In this document: one piece after another, positions 30,223 to 39,812 of the stretch
How the letters are laid out: every line of letters starts with the position of its first letter
Position numbering within the stretch: the stretch's first letter is position 1
NCBI RefSeq assembly: GCF_918797505.1
Contig: NC_092794.1
Location: 2,356,001 to 2,420,000, forward strand
Reading direction: 5' to 3'
DNA from: Bemisia tabaci
Lineage: Eukaryota; Arthropoda; Insecta; Hemiptera; Aleyrodidae
DNA length: 64,000 nt
Translations under genes and position numbers: made by a program
Notes under the pieces: model-generated
Database searches by the model: none
Told to the model about the DNA's origin: nothing
What the model saw: only the letters and a program-made list of their open reading frames with translations

Positions 30223-31395
30223 GAAAGGATGAACTGTTAGATACGTACCAGAGGAGAGTTATCCAATTGCCCGACGCCAAGCTGTAAGCACTCACGACAC
30301 CACACAGTCACTGGAATCGCACTGCGCACTAACATAATTGACCACGAAAAGGTCGTTAGGATAGAAATAGTTTAAAAAAATTACAGATTCACCAGGAGAT
30401 GAATCATGTGTGCTTAAACTTACTTCAATTCTGCTCAAATAAGGCGTTTACAATAATACATGACATAAAAACAAGATATGAAAATAAAATGATGATAATG
30501 ATAATAAAAGGCGTGTCTTGAAACCAGAATTGATACAAAAAAGGGATAATTTGCTTGTGGATAATCAAAAACCGAAAAAGGGGAAGAAACCAGGCATACT
30601 TAATGCATGTTCTTCAAACTCCAATATATTGAAGTCCAGAAGCTGGTGCAATAATTTCCAATTATTATTTTGGTTCTTATGGATTTATTTGCTTTAGAAG
30701 TCTCAAAAAATTAACGCATGCTTCGTTTTTGTATACCTGATAAAACATAAATTGACTAAAAACGTTAAACCAGTAGCGTGTATGCAAGCAATTAGTTGCG
30801 TCAGCGCTTATAATTCATCGTTCGGCTGGGGAACATAATAGAGTTGAGTTTTACGATTTTACTTCAGTAACAAACTCGTGAGAGTTTGATTACGAGGCGA
30901 AAATCTGTGAGTACACAAGGGAAAACCTACCAACAATATTGGCTGCCAAGTCCGTTGTTTGGACTTCAAATTTACTGGGTCAACGAATACTGAGAATTCG
31001 ACAATTATTTCAAGGAATACTACAAAAAGCTATACTTTTTCTTCGGGGGAAGAAGAAAAAGAGTTGAGAGGGAACCCGGTTTCATCGGGACACGATGAAA
31101 AATGCCTTCACTGAGGCCTAATTTCTTAAATCTAAAATTCAAGGACTTAAAGGCGGAAGTTGATCTTCGTCCACAGAGTGTGTTAGTTCAGTGGACAGCA
31201 ATTTGTACACATTTCGACCGGAAAAAATAATTTCCAAGTTCCGCAGCGAAAATCACTGAATTTACAATGTTGGGCGAATTACCCTGACTTTCCCAGGTTT
31301 TCAACGACTTATCAAGAACTATTCACCCTGAGATCTACATCTTTTTCAGGGCTGCCTACACTCACGTTTTGCGAATTCCTCACTCATCCGCTACG
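30223..31395. other. No feature recognised
   Basis: AT-rich. A short GATGATAATGATAATAA run is at 30491-30507. No palindrome or gene-like frame seen. Confidence 0.4.
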
Positions 31396-31765
31396 CACGT
31401 TATAAATTTTGCTCACTTGCTACTCACCGTTCTCCATTTTTCTCACTATTCAATGTTCTCGATCTAATTCACTTATCGCTCACCGCGTTTCTTGGTTTTA
31501 CTCTATTTTCACTCATTGCGTCTCGATTTCACTACTCATTTTACTCATTATGTCTCGATTTTACAACTCTTTTTACTCCTTATGTCCCGATTTCACGACT
31601 CTTTTTACTCATTGTGTCTCGATTTTACTACCTTTGTTATCTCTGTTCTCGATTTTACTCCCACTTGATTTTACTCACTCTTTCCTCGCCGTTCCTCGAT
31701 TTTACTCACATTTCACTCACAATTTCTCCATTTTACTCACTCGTTACTCACAAATCACACAAGAA
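31396..31765 (+). repeat. Degenerate minisatellite, TTTTACTCATTGTGTCTCGA
   Basis: Units of about 32-36 bp (TTTACTCATTATGTCTCGAT, ACTCCTTATGTCCCGATTTC and variants) repeat roughly ten times over 31400-31760 on a C/T-rich strand. The plus frame through it (31409-31807) is repeat-encoded and not a gene. Confidence 0.7.
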
Positions 31766-32190
31766 ATGTATTATTTTAGGATCGATCATCACTTCATCGA
31801 TCGCTAATCACACCGCGGGACACTATGATGGAGCATCACTCTTTGATTTATTCACAGCTCAAGGGAATTCTCACACACTACTAAAATGACACCCATTTTA
31901 CTCACCGATGCTTAAATTACGCAAGAGTTGGCAGCCCTGATTTGTTTACTAACTAAGAAGAATTGGATATTCATAACTCACAACAAAAACGACAGTTTCC
32001 TTGACAATTAGTCGTTACGCAGAGAAAAATAATTGTTGTGTTAAGGAACAAATATTCCTACTCTTAAAAATTCTGCTGCTGATTTTCCTTCGTCTGCTAC
32101 TGACTGCTAAAACTTCTTCCTCTCCTAGTATTACTGTCGTTGTTTTTATTTTTGATTGGCTTGATTTCCCAAATCAAGGGAATTTTACAG

Positions 32191-32315
32191 CTGCTGTAAC
32201 TGCTATTGCTGCTTTAAATGGTATTGCTGCTTTGACTGCTATTGCTGCTTCGACTGCTCTTGCTGCTTTAACTACTATCGCTGCTTTAACTGCTATTGTT
32301 TCTGCTGTTTCTGCT
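32191..32315 (+). repeat. 18-bp minisatellite (GCTGCTTTAACTGCTATT)n
   Basis: About seven imperfect units. The plus frame 32001-32408 (TTG start) reads it as AALTAI-type hexapeptides, flanked by leucine-rich ends. I see no reason to call this a gene. Confidence 0.7.
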
Positions 32316-32408
32316 CCTTCTTGTGCTTCTTTTATTGGTCCTTTGGACTCCTTTTTTCCTCTGATTCTTTTTCTTCTACTCCTTTTTTCGAGTATGAGTA
32401 TTAAATAA

Positions 32409-32784
32409 CATGAGGATTTTACTAAGACTAGTGTAAAGAGGACATGATTTGGGGGGAGGGGTGCAAATATTCAAGCCCCACACTTTCTTCGCCTTATCTG
32501 CGATCTTCCGAGAAGCAGGGTGATAGCGTTGTCTGGCCTTACTGCATGTTATCTTCGCATGTATTTCCATCATTATTATGGGCCTGCCTTTCCGTAAAAA
32601 ATGTGAGTTTGATGTGCAGATAGATTTGTGCCGGTGAAAACACAGACACATCAATCAAGCGAAACTGGCAAGGAGGTCATTCGCAGAATAGAGCATGTTG
32701 CGTAGCTGTAGTCCCACGGCTATGGCTGAAATTCGACGATCATCGTACACGGCTAGAAAGGTGGCGAGCTGCATTAACTAAAAA
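32409..32784. other. No feature recognised
   Basis: A minus frame at 32376-32654 has no domain. No repeat pair found. Confidence 0.4.
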
Positions 32785-33275
32785 TATGTTCTTTTCTTAT
32801 CTTAGCTTAAGTGTTGTAACTATTTAAAAAAAAATTATTTTTGAATTACATAATTAATTAAATTAAGTTCTTGCATGTGATAGCAATTTGCGATTTAAGG
32901 TGATTCGATGGACGCCATTTTTGTGTCAGAGCGACATGCGATATATCGCATCGATTTTTTCCGAATTTTAAGGTCGCACTTCTGTTGTTCATGTGACTGA
33001 ATAGTCCATGTTCCAAATTTGACAAAGAAATTCAACGTATTAAAGGCAGGGTTTTTTCAAAGGAAAAATATCGCATTCGAGTGCAGTTTCGTGATCGGTA
33101 TCGAATGCGATATTTTTCCTCTAAGAAACCCTGCCATCATTACGTTGAATTTCTTTGTCAAATTTGGTACATGAATTCTTCAGTCTCGTGCCAACAGAAG
33201 TGCGAGCTTAAAATTCGAAAAAAATGACAAGTCGCTGAAATTATGGAACGAATTGATGCGATATATCGAAATGTA
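32785..33275. mobile_element. AAGGTGATTC palindrome plus flank, shared with 51226-51610
   Basis: The palindrome proper starts at 32897 (AAGGTGATTCGATGGACGCC), has GCGATATATCGC near 32939 and a centre near 33090 (AATATCGCATTCGA..TCGAATGCGATATT). The 110 bp before it (TTATCTTAGCTTAAGTG) is also repeated, inverted, at 51489-51610, so a longer unit was duplicated after the palindrome formed. Confidence 0.75.
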
Positions 33276-33387
33276 GAAACTCCCGAAGAATACGCTGATT
33301 AAATTTATTATCGACTTTCTTAAGAAGACTTTAATTTTTAAACTATATTATATTATTTAAGCTTATATTATTTAAGCTGACTTCATT

Positions 33388-33483
33388 AAGGTGATTCGAT
33401 GGACGCCATATCTTGTGTCAGAACGACATACGATAAATCGCATGTCGTTCTGACACAAAATATAACCTCCATCAAATCACCTT
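33388..33483. mobile_element. 96-bp AAGGTGATTC palindrome
   Basis: Minimal version: AAGGTGATTCGATGGACGCC at the left, inverse ending AAATCACCTT at the right, with only a short centre around CGATAAATCGC. Near-perfect hairpin. Confidence 0.8.
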
Positions 33484-33568
33484 GAGATCAAGAGTGAGGT
33501 AATGCGAGGGATAAAACCATCATACGTCCTACTTCTACCTTGAACTTCCTAATCTCAAATTATCCCGT

Positions 33569-33981
33569 AAGTTGATTCCTCCCAGGAAATGAACAAGCAT
33601 CGATCTGTCGAACAAATGTTGCTGTAATACGAGTTTTGCTTTTCACTCTTAACAAAAAAAAAGTGCTAAAACAGTGTAGAAGCATACTGAAGCAGTCTGT
33701 TGGTGAAAAGTCTCTTCCCAAAACCCCTAAATTAATGCCAAATGAGACTAAACGCGAAATATCGCATTTTATTTAACCAATAGAATGCGATATTTTGCGG
33801 TCAGTCTCATTTGGCTTTAATTTAGGGGTTCTGGGAAGAGACTTTTCACCAAAGGACTGCTGATGTATACCTCTACACTGTTTCAGCACTTTTTTTGCTT
33901 ATAGAGAAAAGCAAGACTCGTATTACAACAAAATTTGTTCGACAGATCGATGTTTGTATGCTTCCTGGGTGGAATCACCTT
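33569..33981. mobile_element. AAGGTGATTC-type palindrome with CGATCTGTCG arms
   Basis: Left AAGTTGATTCCTCCCAGGAA, right its inverse TTCCTGGGTGGAATCACCTT. Inner arms CATCGATCTGTCGAACAAAT and GAAAAGTCTCTTCCCA mirror through to a centre near 33780, where GCGAAATATCGCATT appears. Confidence 0.8.
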
Positions 33982-34555
33982 AACCCAAACCCTAGTCCTA
34001 ACCTAACCCCTCGTCCCAACCGAAACCCTCTCCCCCCTCCTAGTCTTGGCCCACCTAAACTCATAAAGCCCGCCTTACCAAGTCAGTCAACTGACGCCTA
34101 GCCCGTTTCGGCTAACCCCGAGGTAAATGAAACGTAGGTATGCTCTTCCTGACTCTCTCAGTCAGAAGTGGACTTTCGGCTCCCGCCGCTAGAGCTGTGG
34201 CGCAAAATTAGAATTTCAACAACTTTTTAAGGTTATTGACATTCAAATTTCACGGCTCAGCTCTAGTCGTGGGAGTAGAAAGCATACTTCTGACTGAGAG
34301 TCAGGAAGAGCATATCTACGATTCGTTTACCGCTGCCATACCCAACCCAACACACAATCACACATTAAAACTAGACCTAACTTCTAAAATAAACTATGCC
34401 CACACCAATCCCCCCTTTCCCCTCTAACCCATCCCTTAATCCCAACCCAAACCCCCCACACCATACCCCTAACCCCCGCCCGCCCTAGCCTGCCCTAAGC
34501 ATATCAATCCCGCATAGCTAACCTGACCTTACCTTACATAGCACAGCACACCACA
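33982..34555. other. A/C-rich, G-poor strand-asymmetric stretch
   Basis: The top strand is almost G-free over 33982-34050 and 34340-34480 (CCTAACCTAACCCC, AACCCAAACCCCCCACACC). It is telomere-like in composition but degenerate, and split by a palindrome at 34122-34331. Confidence 0.5.
34122..34331. mobile_element. Palindrome with GCTCTTCCTGACTCTC arms
   Basis: GGTAAATGAAACGTAGGTAT at the left is mirrored by ATATCTACGATTCGTTTACC at the right; inner CTGACTCTCTCAGTCAGAAG also mirrors. 210 bp, non-coding. Confidence 0.75.
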
Positions 34556-34816
34556 CACGGAGAAAACAATTTCGAGCGTGGGACCCGAAGTTGAGGTCAT
34601 ATACATCTCTGAAGTTTTCGGATCACGCATCCGAAAACTTGGGGTCCAGCTGCCAAAGTTCGGGTCAGACATCTGAAGTACTTCGGTATGTACCGGACTA
34701 CTTCAGATGTGTGACTCGAACCCTTCGGCATCGGTTTTCGGATGCGTGATCCGAAAACTTCAGAGATCCATATGACCTCAACTTCGGGTATCACGCACGA
34801 AGTTTCTTTCTCCGTG
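34556..34816. mobile_element. MITE with CTTCGG hairpins, copy 2
   Basis: CACGGAGAAAACAATTTCG at the left, CTTTCTCCGTG at the right, CA on both sides. GTTTTCGGATCACGCATCCG and its inverse sit inside. Compact version of 20876-21244. Confidence 0.8.
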
Positions 34817-34869
34817 CATCACACTACACCACACCATAACACAACACAACACAACCAAATGAGCCACGG

Positions 34870-35540
34870 TAAAAAAAACTCGTTTTTTACCGCAGCTGTA
34901 ACTCGGGAGCCAATCCCAAGGTCACTGACCAAGGGTACAAAGGGCACCCTACGGTGCCCGCTACCATCCACCGGGGCAGACGTGCGGCCGGGGCGGTGTC
35001 TGCAGATCGCTCCTCTAGTGCCTCCAGACGGTAAGACGTCCGCCGACCGGATGGACGACCGCGCGCCGGGCGCTCCGACGAGTGCTCGGTCGGACGACAG
35101 AGCCTCCAGCACAACTTCACTCTCGGACCGAGGCCAAGGCCTCAGCCTGAGAGTGAAGTCGATACGGAGGCGCTGTCATCACGGTAGAGCAGTCGACGGA
35201 GCGTCCAGCGGGTGTCCACCCGCTCGTCGGACGTCCGACCGCATCCGCCGACCGGATGGACGACCGCGCGCCGGGCGCTCCGACGAGTGCTCGGTCGGAC
35301 GACAGAGCCTCCAACTCAACTTCACTTTCAGACCGAGGCTAAAGGCCTCAGCCAGAAGTGAAGCTGATACGGAGGCGCTGTCATCACGGTAGAGCAGTCG
35401 ACGGAGCGTCCAGCGGGTGTCCACCCGATCGTCGGACGTCGGACCGTAAGGGGGCACTATGACCGGAACTGACGGCGGTCGTCGTCGTTGTGCGTCACGG
35501 CCGTAAAATGCACGTCGCGGCTGAAACGGAACTTCCGGGA
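34870..35540. other. GC-rich island containing a tandem hairpin array
   Basis: High G+C over about 670 bp, with frames open on both strands as expected from composition. Holds the array listed next and a CACCCTACGGTGCCC hairpin near 34945. No protein family is recognisable. Confidence 0.5.
35041..35448 (+). repeat. Two-copy 205-bp tandem repeat whose unit is a hairpin
   Basis: Units at 35041 and 35246 (CGCCGACCGGATGGACGACC) are nearly identical. Within each, ACTTCACTCTCGGACCGAGG pairs with a downstream inverse (CTGAGAGTGAAGT), and GCCTCCAG..GGAGGC closes the stem. The second unit has small changes on both stem strands. Confidence 0.8.
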
Positions 35541-35550
35541 CCTCTTTAGG

Positions 35551-35681
35551 CTCGGGTCAAACTTACAGTATGGAGCCCGGTTTCCAGGATCAAATTGAGC
35601 CCATCAAAATTGATCATCAGTGGAATTGTGGGCTCAATTTGATCCTAGAAACGGAGCTCCACACAGTGAGTTTGACCCGAG
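35551..35681. mobile_element. Palindrome with CTCGGGTCAAAC ends
   Basis: CTCGGGTCAAAC..GTTTGACCCGAG, with inner arms GGATCAAATTGAGCCC and GGGCTCAATTTGATCC. 131 bp. Confidence 0.8.
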
Positions 35682-35692
35682 GACATAGGCCT

Positions 35693-35769
35693 ATTGCACA
35701 AGTCCCAAATGGGAACCGACCCGATGAGTCTAGCTCATCGTCTCGGTTCCCATTTGGTAAGTGTGCAAT
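35693..35769. mobile_element. 77-bp palindrome with ATTGCACA ends
   Basis: ATTGCACAAGTCCCAAATGG, then GAACCGA pair with TCGGTTCCCATTTGG and GTGTGCAAT. The central GATGAG/CTCATC stem closes almost without a loop. Confidence 0.8.
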
Positions 35770-35825
35770 CAGCTCTTTTAACCTCTGCACCCTCCCTCTA
35801 AAAGGCACTTACCCTCGAGATTTTC

Positions 35826-36281
35826 CAGGGTGTCTAACAATGTTTTTAAGAAAAAAAAATCCCTGACATTTCCCTGACAAAAAGAAAAAATATTTCTAAT
35901 TTTTCGATACGGTTGAACTGATTAGATGTAAGTAAGGTTTTCCTGTTTTAGGATTATAATGCAATGAATAGAGCAAAATATACGGGGCCTGTTAAAGCTA
36001 ATTAAGCTTCAACCTGATAGTTAGTTAGTTAGTTAGTTATTATAATTTTAAGACATTCAGCGACTCAGGCTATTAACGTCTTTACAGATAATTTTGAAAA
36101 TAGGAGTATAAACGAAAATTTAGATTTTGTCTCCGTGGTAACAGAGTTCTATATACATACGCATTGTAACGCTATAAGCCCGTGTGAATAAAGTCATATC
36201 CACAGAATTATTATGATTAAAATCGCTTGCAAAATGAAAATCCCTGACATTTCCCGGTTTTCCCGGTCGTTAGACACCCTG
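35826..36281. mobile_element. CAGGGTGTCTAAC element with nested retroposon fragment
   Basis: Ends CAGGGTGTCTAACA and (inverted) CAGGGTGTCTAACG, with subterminal ATCCCTGACATTTCCC at both sides. TTTTC flanks each end, possibly the remains of a longer duplication. The interior carries the (AACT)n-tailed fragment. Confidence 0.65.
36017..36127 (-). repeat. Retroposon-like fragment, inverted copy
   Basis: Near-identical to 13800-13906 on the opposite strand; (AGTT)n at its left edge corresponds to the (AACT)n tail. Confidence 0.5.
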
Positions 36282-37380
36282 TTTTCTAAAAGTTGACGCT
36301 CAAGAGCTGAAGTAGGTACATTTGAATTTTTACTTTTTCTTTCAAATTACCTACTCAAAAATTAACTTTCAATTATGACTTAACTCATAAGTATTTAAAT
36401 TGAGAAGGTGTGAGCTGCCAAAGTTGCTAAGGCACCTCTTTAAAATAAATATCTACTACTACTATTACTACTACTGCATAAGATGTAAATGGAGAAAAAG
36501 AAGAAGAGTCAATAGTGATGTCATACGTCGTAGTGTCAGGCATGCAAGTTCGCAATACGCCAGTCAAATGTGTGTTTTTGCTTCTGTTTATACTGTTTTG
36601 TACGAAGAGGTGCGGATCAGAAGTGCACAATTCTTTTAGATGCATTAGTTAAGGAAATTGCTTAAAATCTGTTTATTAGAAAAAAATAAGAGGAGAGAAA
36701 AAAAAACCGAAACATTTTTAAAATAGCATGACTACTTGCAAAAATTAAGTTAAAAATTTAAATAAACGTAAATGCAGATATTCTTAAAACGATCACTCAG
36801 ATAGCTCAAGCAAAAATTTGCGTTAATGTTTTCAGCGGGAGATTCAATGATAATTTTATCCATTTAACAAATCAATATAGACATTTCTGAACGATTTTAT
36901 TCTGGAATTACAATTCAAGTGGAAAGAGGATAATTACGATTTGTGCAAAAAACTATGACAAAAATAAACTCGAAACGAAACATTGACTGAGAGATCAGCA
37001 TCATAGCTACTTGAACTTTTGAATTGACATGATGTGTTATCAGTAGTATGAGAGAGAGAGAGAGAGGAGTACTGAGAATGTTTGGACCCCCTTCCCCCAA
37101 CAGAAAGAATTATAAACTTTCCTCTTCCTATGAGAAATGTCTGTCTACTCCACCGGGTATGAAATAAAAACTACCACATGAAAACTCAAGTGAGGTTTTT
37201 AAAAACTCTCTGCAACGGAGCTACAGAAAATAGCTTATTTTCCCATTTTTTGGTTACTGATCTGACACATGGGGACCCGAAAAAAAAAGAGAAGCGAGAA
37301 AGTTGAGATTCAGACGGAGAATTGCTAATCAGACGTCACGCACAACCGGATGACCTACCCAAAAAAATAATTATAAAAGC
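36282..37380. other. No gene recognised; microsatellites
   Basis: (CTA)n-like run at 36450-36475 and (GA)n at 37050-37063. AT-rich otherwise. Confidence 0.4.
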
Positions 37381-37586
37381 GACGCCTTCTGATCATCAGA
37401 ACGCGCAACCACTAGCGACTTGCTTTATACGCTGAGAGAGGAAGTGCATCCTTTGATCAAGGAAAAATGAAAAAATTAGATCGATAAAAAGCCGCGATAA
37501 CGGTAGATGGTTCTAAAAATACTGTTGTAAACGAGACAACTGAATGGTGAAGAGGTCATCCTACCGACTAATGTTTAGGACAAAAA

Positions 37587-37868
37587 ATGCCCTCGATTCC
37601 AAAAGCAAGTAACAACAACTGCCCTGATAAGGCTACTGAGAGATGGGACTGCTCGAGAGCTGATGCGAATCCTACCAAGAAAAGACGCGAGAAAAATAGG
37701 ACAAAGATTCGGAGGAAGTACAATGACTGTCACCAGAAGAAAAAGTTGGGCTTTTGCATTTTAAATAAAGCTCAGGGCAATAATGGGCCAGAGCAACCTA
37801 GTGATTGCAAGTTGAAGTTTCTGCAATCCAGAATAAACATCCCTCACCTACCCCACCGATACGAATAG
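37587..37868 (+). CDS. Unrecognised basic 93-codon frame
   Basis: ATG-initiated, rich in lysine and arginine in the middle (KKRREKNRTKIRRK), with five cysteines. It lies 1 kb upstream of a possible terminal exon at 38670 on the same strand, and preceding sequence (37381-37460) is less AT-rich than average. No domain is recognised, and I cannot link the two by splice sites. Could be chance. Confidence 0.2.
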   Translation: MPSIPKASNNNCPDKATERWDCSRADANPTKKRREKNRTKIRRKYNDCHQKKKLGFCILNKAQGNNGPEQPSDCKLKFLQSRINIPHLPHRYE

Positions 37869-38143
37869 CAAAAAACCCTTCTGATAAAAAATGTTTTTAT
37901 CTCTGAATCCCACGTTTTTTGAGTACATAGAGAGGGATGCTACATTGTACAACTACAGCACTCCGATGTCAGTCAGGATCCAAACACAACACGAGCAGTT
38001 ACGCATAATAACAAGCTTTAGTAAATCCGTAAGCAATCAAATAAATACCGGTTCTAGTTGGTGTAGAAGTAAATGGAGGGAAATACAATATAAAATTTTA
38101 TAATTCTTCGAAAATTATTCATGGATGCATGCTATAATATAAG

Positions 38144-38282
38144 TGGACTACATTTTGCAATTTGGAACTATAAATTCTGACCCTGTTTAAAAGCAACGTA
38201 TGTGCCATTAGTTTCCCTATGCACATAAGTGTTTTTTCAGCTGAGCCAGAATTAATAGTTCCAAATTGCAAAATGCAGTCCA
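38144..38282. mobile_element. TTGGACTGCATTTTGC palindrome, copy 2
   Basis: TGGACTACATTTTGCAATTT at the left, its inverse ending GCAGTCCA at the right. Same loop (GTGCCATTAGTTTCCCTATG) as copy 1. Confidence 0.8.
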
Positions 38283-38420
38283 AATATGCCCCATTTAAAG
38301 TGAGTCAGCTCTTGAGATCACTGCTAATTTTATATGTTTTACGTCTTTAAAGCTTTCCGGTTTTTAAGACTTCTTGCGATTCAGTGGTTAGCTTTTGCGC
38401 ATTCTTACGTTACAAGTTCA

Positions 38421-38490
38421 ATTACTCTTACTGACTGTTTCGTCTCTGCCCGCACACAGTGCGGCGATTTCGGCCAGACAATAAGAGCAA
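38421..38490. repeat. Hairpin with conserved 41-nt core, copy 1
   Basis: Core 38435-38475 is identical to 39290-39330. It contains the hairpin CCGCAC-ACA-GTGCGG. The flanking stem (CTCTTACTGACTG against CAGACAATAAGAG) pairs with two mismatches. Confidence 0.7.
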
Positions 38491-38669
38491 CAACCGCCAT
38501 TAGAAGTACAGATTTTTGCACGTTTCACAAGATTAGAAAAAATAAAAATAAGCAGTTTTCGCATGAGCTGATGCAGTTATGATGCATGAATACAAAAATA
38601 CTCACACGCTCAATATATTCTGTTTATATTCTTGGTTTTTTTCTTTTTTTTGTTATTGTTTTTTTTAAG

Positions 38670-38835
38670 CGCTAACATTGATGGTTCCGAGAGCCTGCAA
38701 GACTCAGACGCCACAATCCTCAAGGAGGGTGTCTCAATGTGCCAGAAATGCGAAATCAATTTAGAAGAAAATAACTATTCTTATCTAATCTATGTTGATG
38801 GTGAATGCCCTAATGACATTTACTTACCTGAGTAA
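38670..38835 (+). CDS. Possible terminal coding exon
   Basis: A long pyrimidine tract ends TTTTTTTTAAG at 38669, followed by a frame reading NIDGSESLQDSDATILKEG, then CQKCEINLEENN and YVDGECPNDIYLPE before TAA. The acidic, cysteine-containing composition looks unlike junk frames. AATAAA follows at 38892-38897, suitably placed for polyadenylation. I do not recognise the family. If the upstream T-run were coding, it would give an implausible phenylalanine/leucine run, so I prefer the splice acceptor reading (phase 2). Confidence 0.35.
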
Positions 38836-39274
38836 ATATAATTAAAACACTTATACTGTGGCCCAAATACTAGTGACTAACAGGATTATAGAATAAAGCT
38901 GGGTCCACACTATCCTACGGGGAAATCAAGGCAAATCAGCAGTAAAACCTTTATCACATTTTCATCCTTTTATCGGGGATTTCATTCATTAAAATATTAA
39001 GTTAATTTCAAAATTTAATTTTGACGTTATTATTTAACTTTTAATTTTTCTAAATGAGAAAATTTGAGCTTTTTAAACTAACCATATAAAGATATTGGAA
39101 AATAAACATATACATTGATTCGTATACATTGCTAAATAGTATTTCTAAGCATCTACCTGAGCTGATAACTCTCCCGCCTTCTTCTTGCACTGATACACAT
39201 AAGAGTTCTTTTGGTGACTTTCGTGCTAGTTTTTTTAATTTTTGGCCTTGATTTCCCCGCAGGATATCTTACCT

Positions 39275-39346
39275 AATTACTCTCATTGGCTGTTTCGTCT
39301 CTGCCCGCACACAGTGCGGCGATTTCGGCCTGCCAATGAGAATAAT
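39275..39346. repeat. Hairpin with conserved 41-nt core, copy 2
   Basis: Same core as copy 1. The flanking stem is CTCATTGGC / GCCAATGAG, perfectly paired. One T-A pair in copy 1 is C-G here, with both strands changed. Confidence 0.7.
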
Positions 39347-39394
39347 ACCTAAACTTATACATTTTATATCTAAAGACGAGACGATTTGTATAAT

Positions 39395-39533
39395 TGGACT
39401 GCATTTTGCAATTTGGAACTATGAATTCTGAATCATTTGAAAAAACGCTTATGTACATAGGTAAACTAATGGCACATACGTTGTTTTTAAAGTGGGCCGG
39501 AATTTATAGTTCCTAATTGCAAAATGCAGTCCA
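39395..39533. mobile_element. TTGGACTGCATTTTGC palindrome, copy 3
   Basis: TGGACTGCATTTTGCAATTT at the left, inverse GCAAAATGCAGTCCA at the right, bounded by AAT/ATT. Confidence 0.8.
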
Positions 39534-39647
39534 ATTTAAAACATGTCATTATTCAATGAGAAAACGCACTTGGCAGCATCACAGACACACTGAGGGTCTT
39601 CCAAAAGGGTAAGTAAATGCAATGGCAAAGGTGAGGGTAAGTAAATG

Positions 39648-39812
39648 CAGTGGCAAGTGTGAATTATCGACTATCGAAATTCACCCATTTGAGGCTATGG
39701 TTATAAGTATCGATTATTGAAGGGTTCGCAACACTCTTAATCGATACTTTTCACGGGTTTAAATAGCATATTAATCGATTCATCACAATGAACAACTCGC
39801 TATTTGCCACTG
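39648..39812. mobile_element. hAT MITE family A, copy 3 (diverged)
   Basis: 165 bp, CAGTGGCAAGTGTGAATTAT at the left and GCCACTG at the right, with AGGGTTCGCAACACTCTTAA centrally. No exact duplication remains. A short direct duplication (GTAAGTAAATGCA) precedes it. Confidence 0.6.

Noticed and set aside
32001..32408. 135-codon frame with alanine/threonine repeats and leucine-rich ends
   Set aside because: TTG start, body is an 18-bp minisatellite, no signal of selection visible.
34742..35457. 216-codon plus frame and minus frames in the GC island
   Set aside because: They read through a tandem hairpin repeat and repeat the same peptide; no domain or splice structure.
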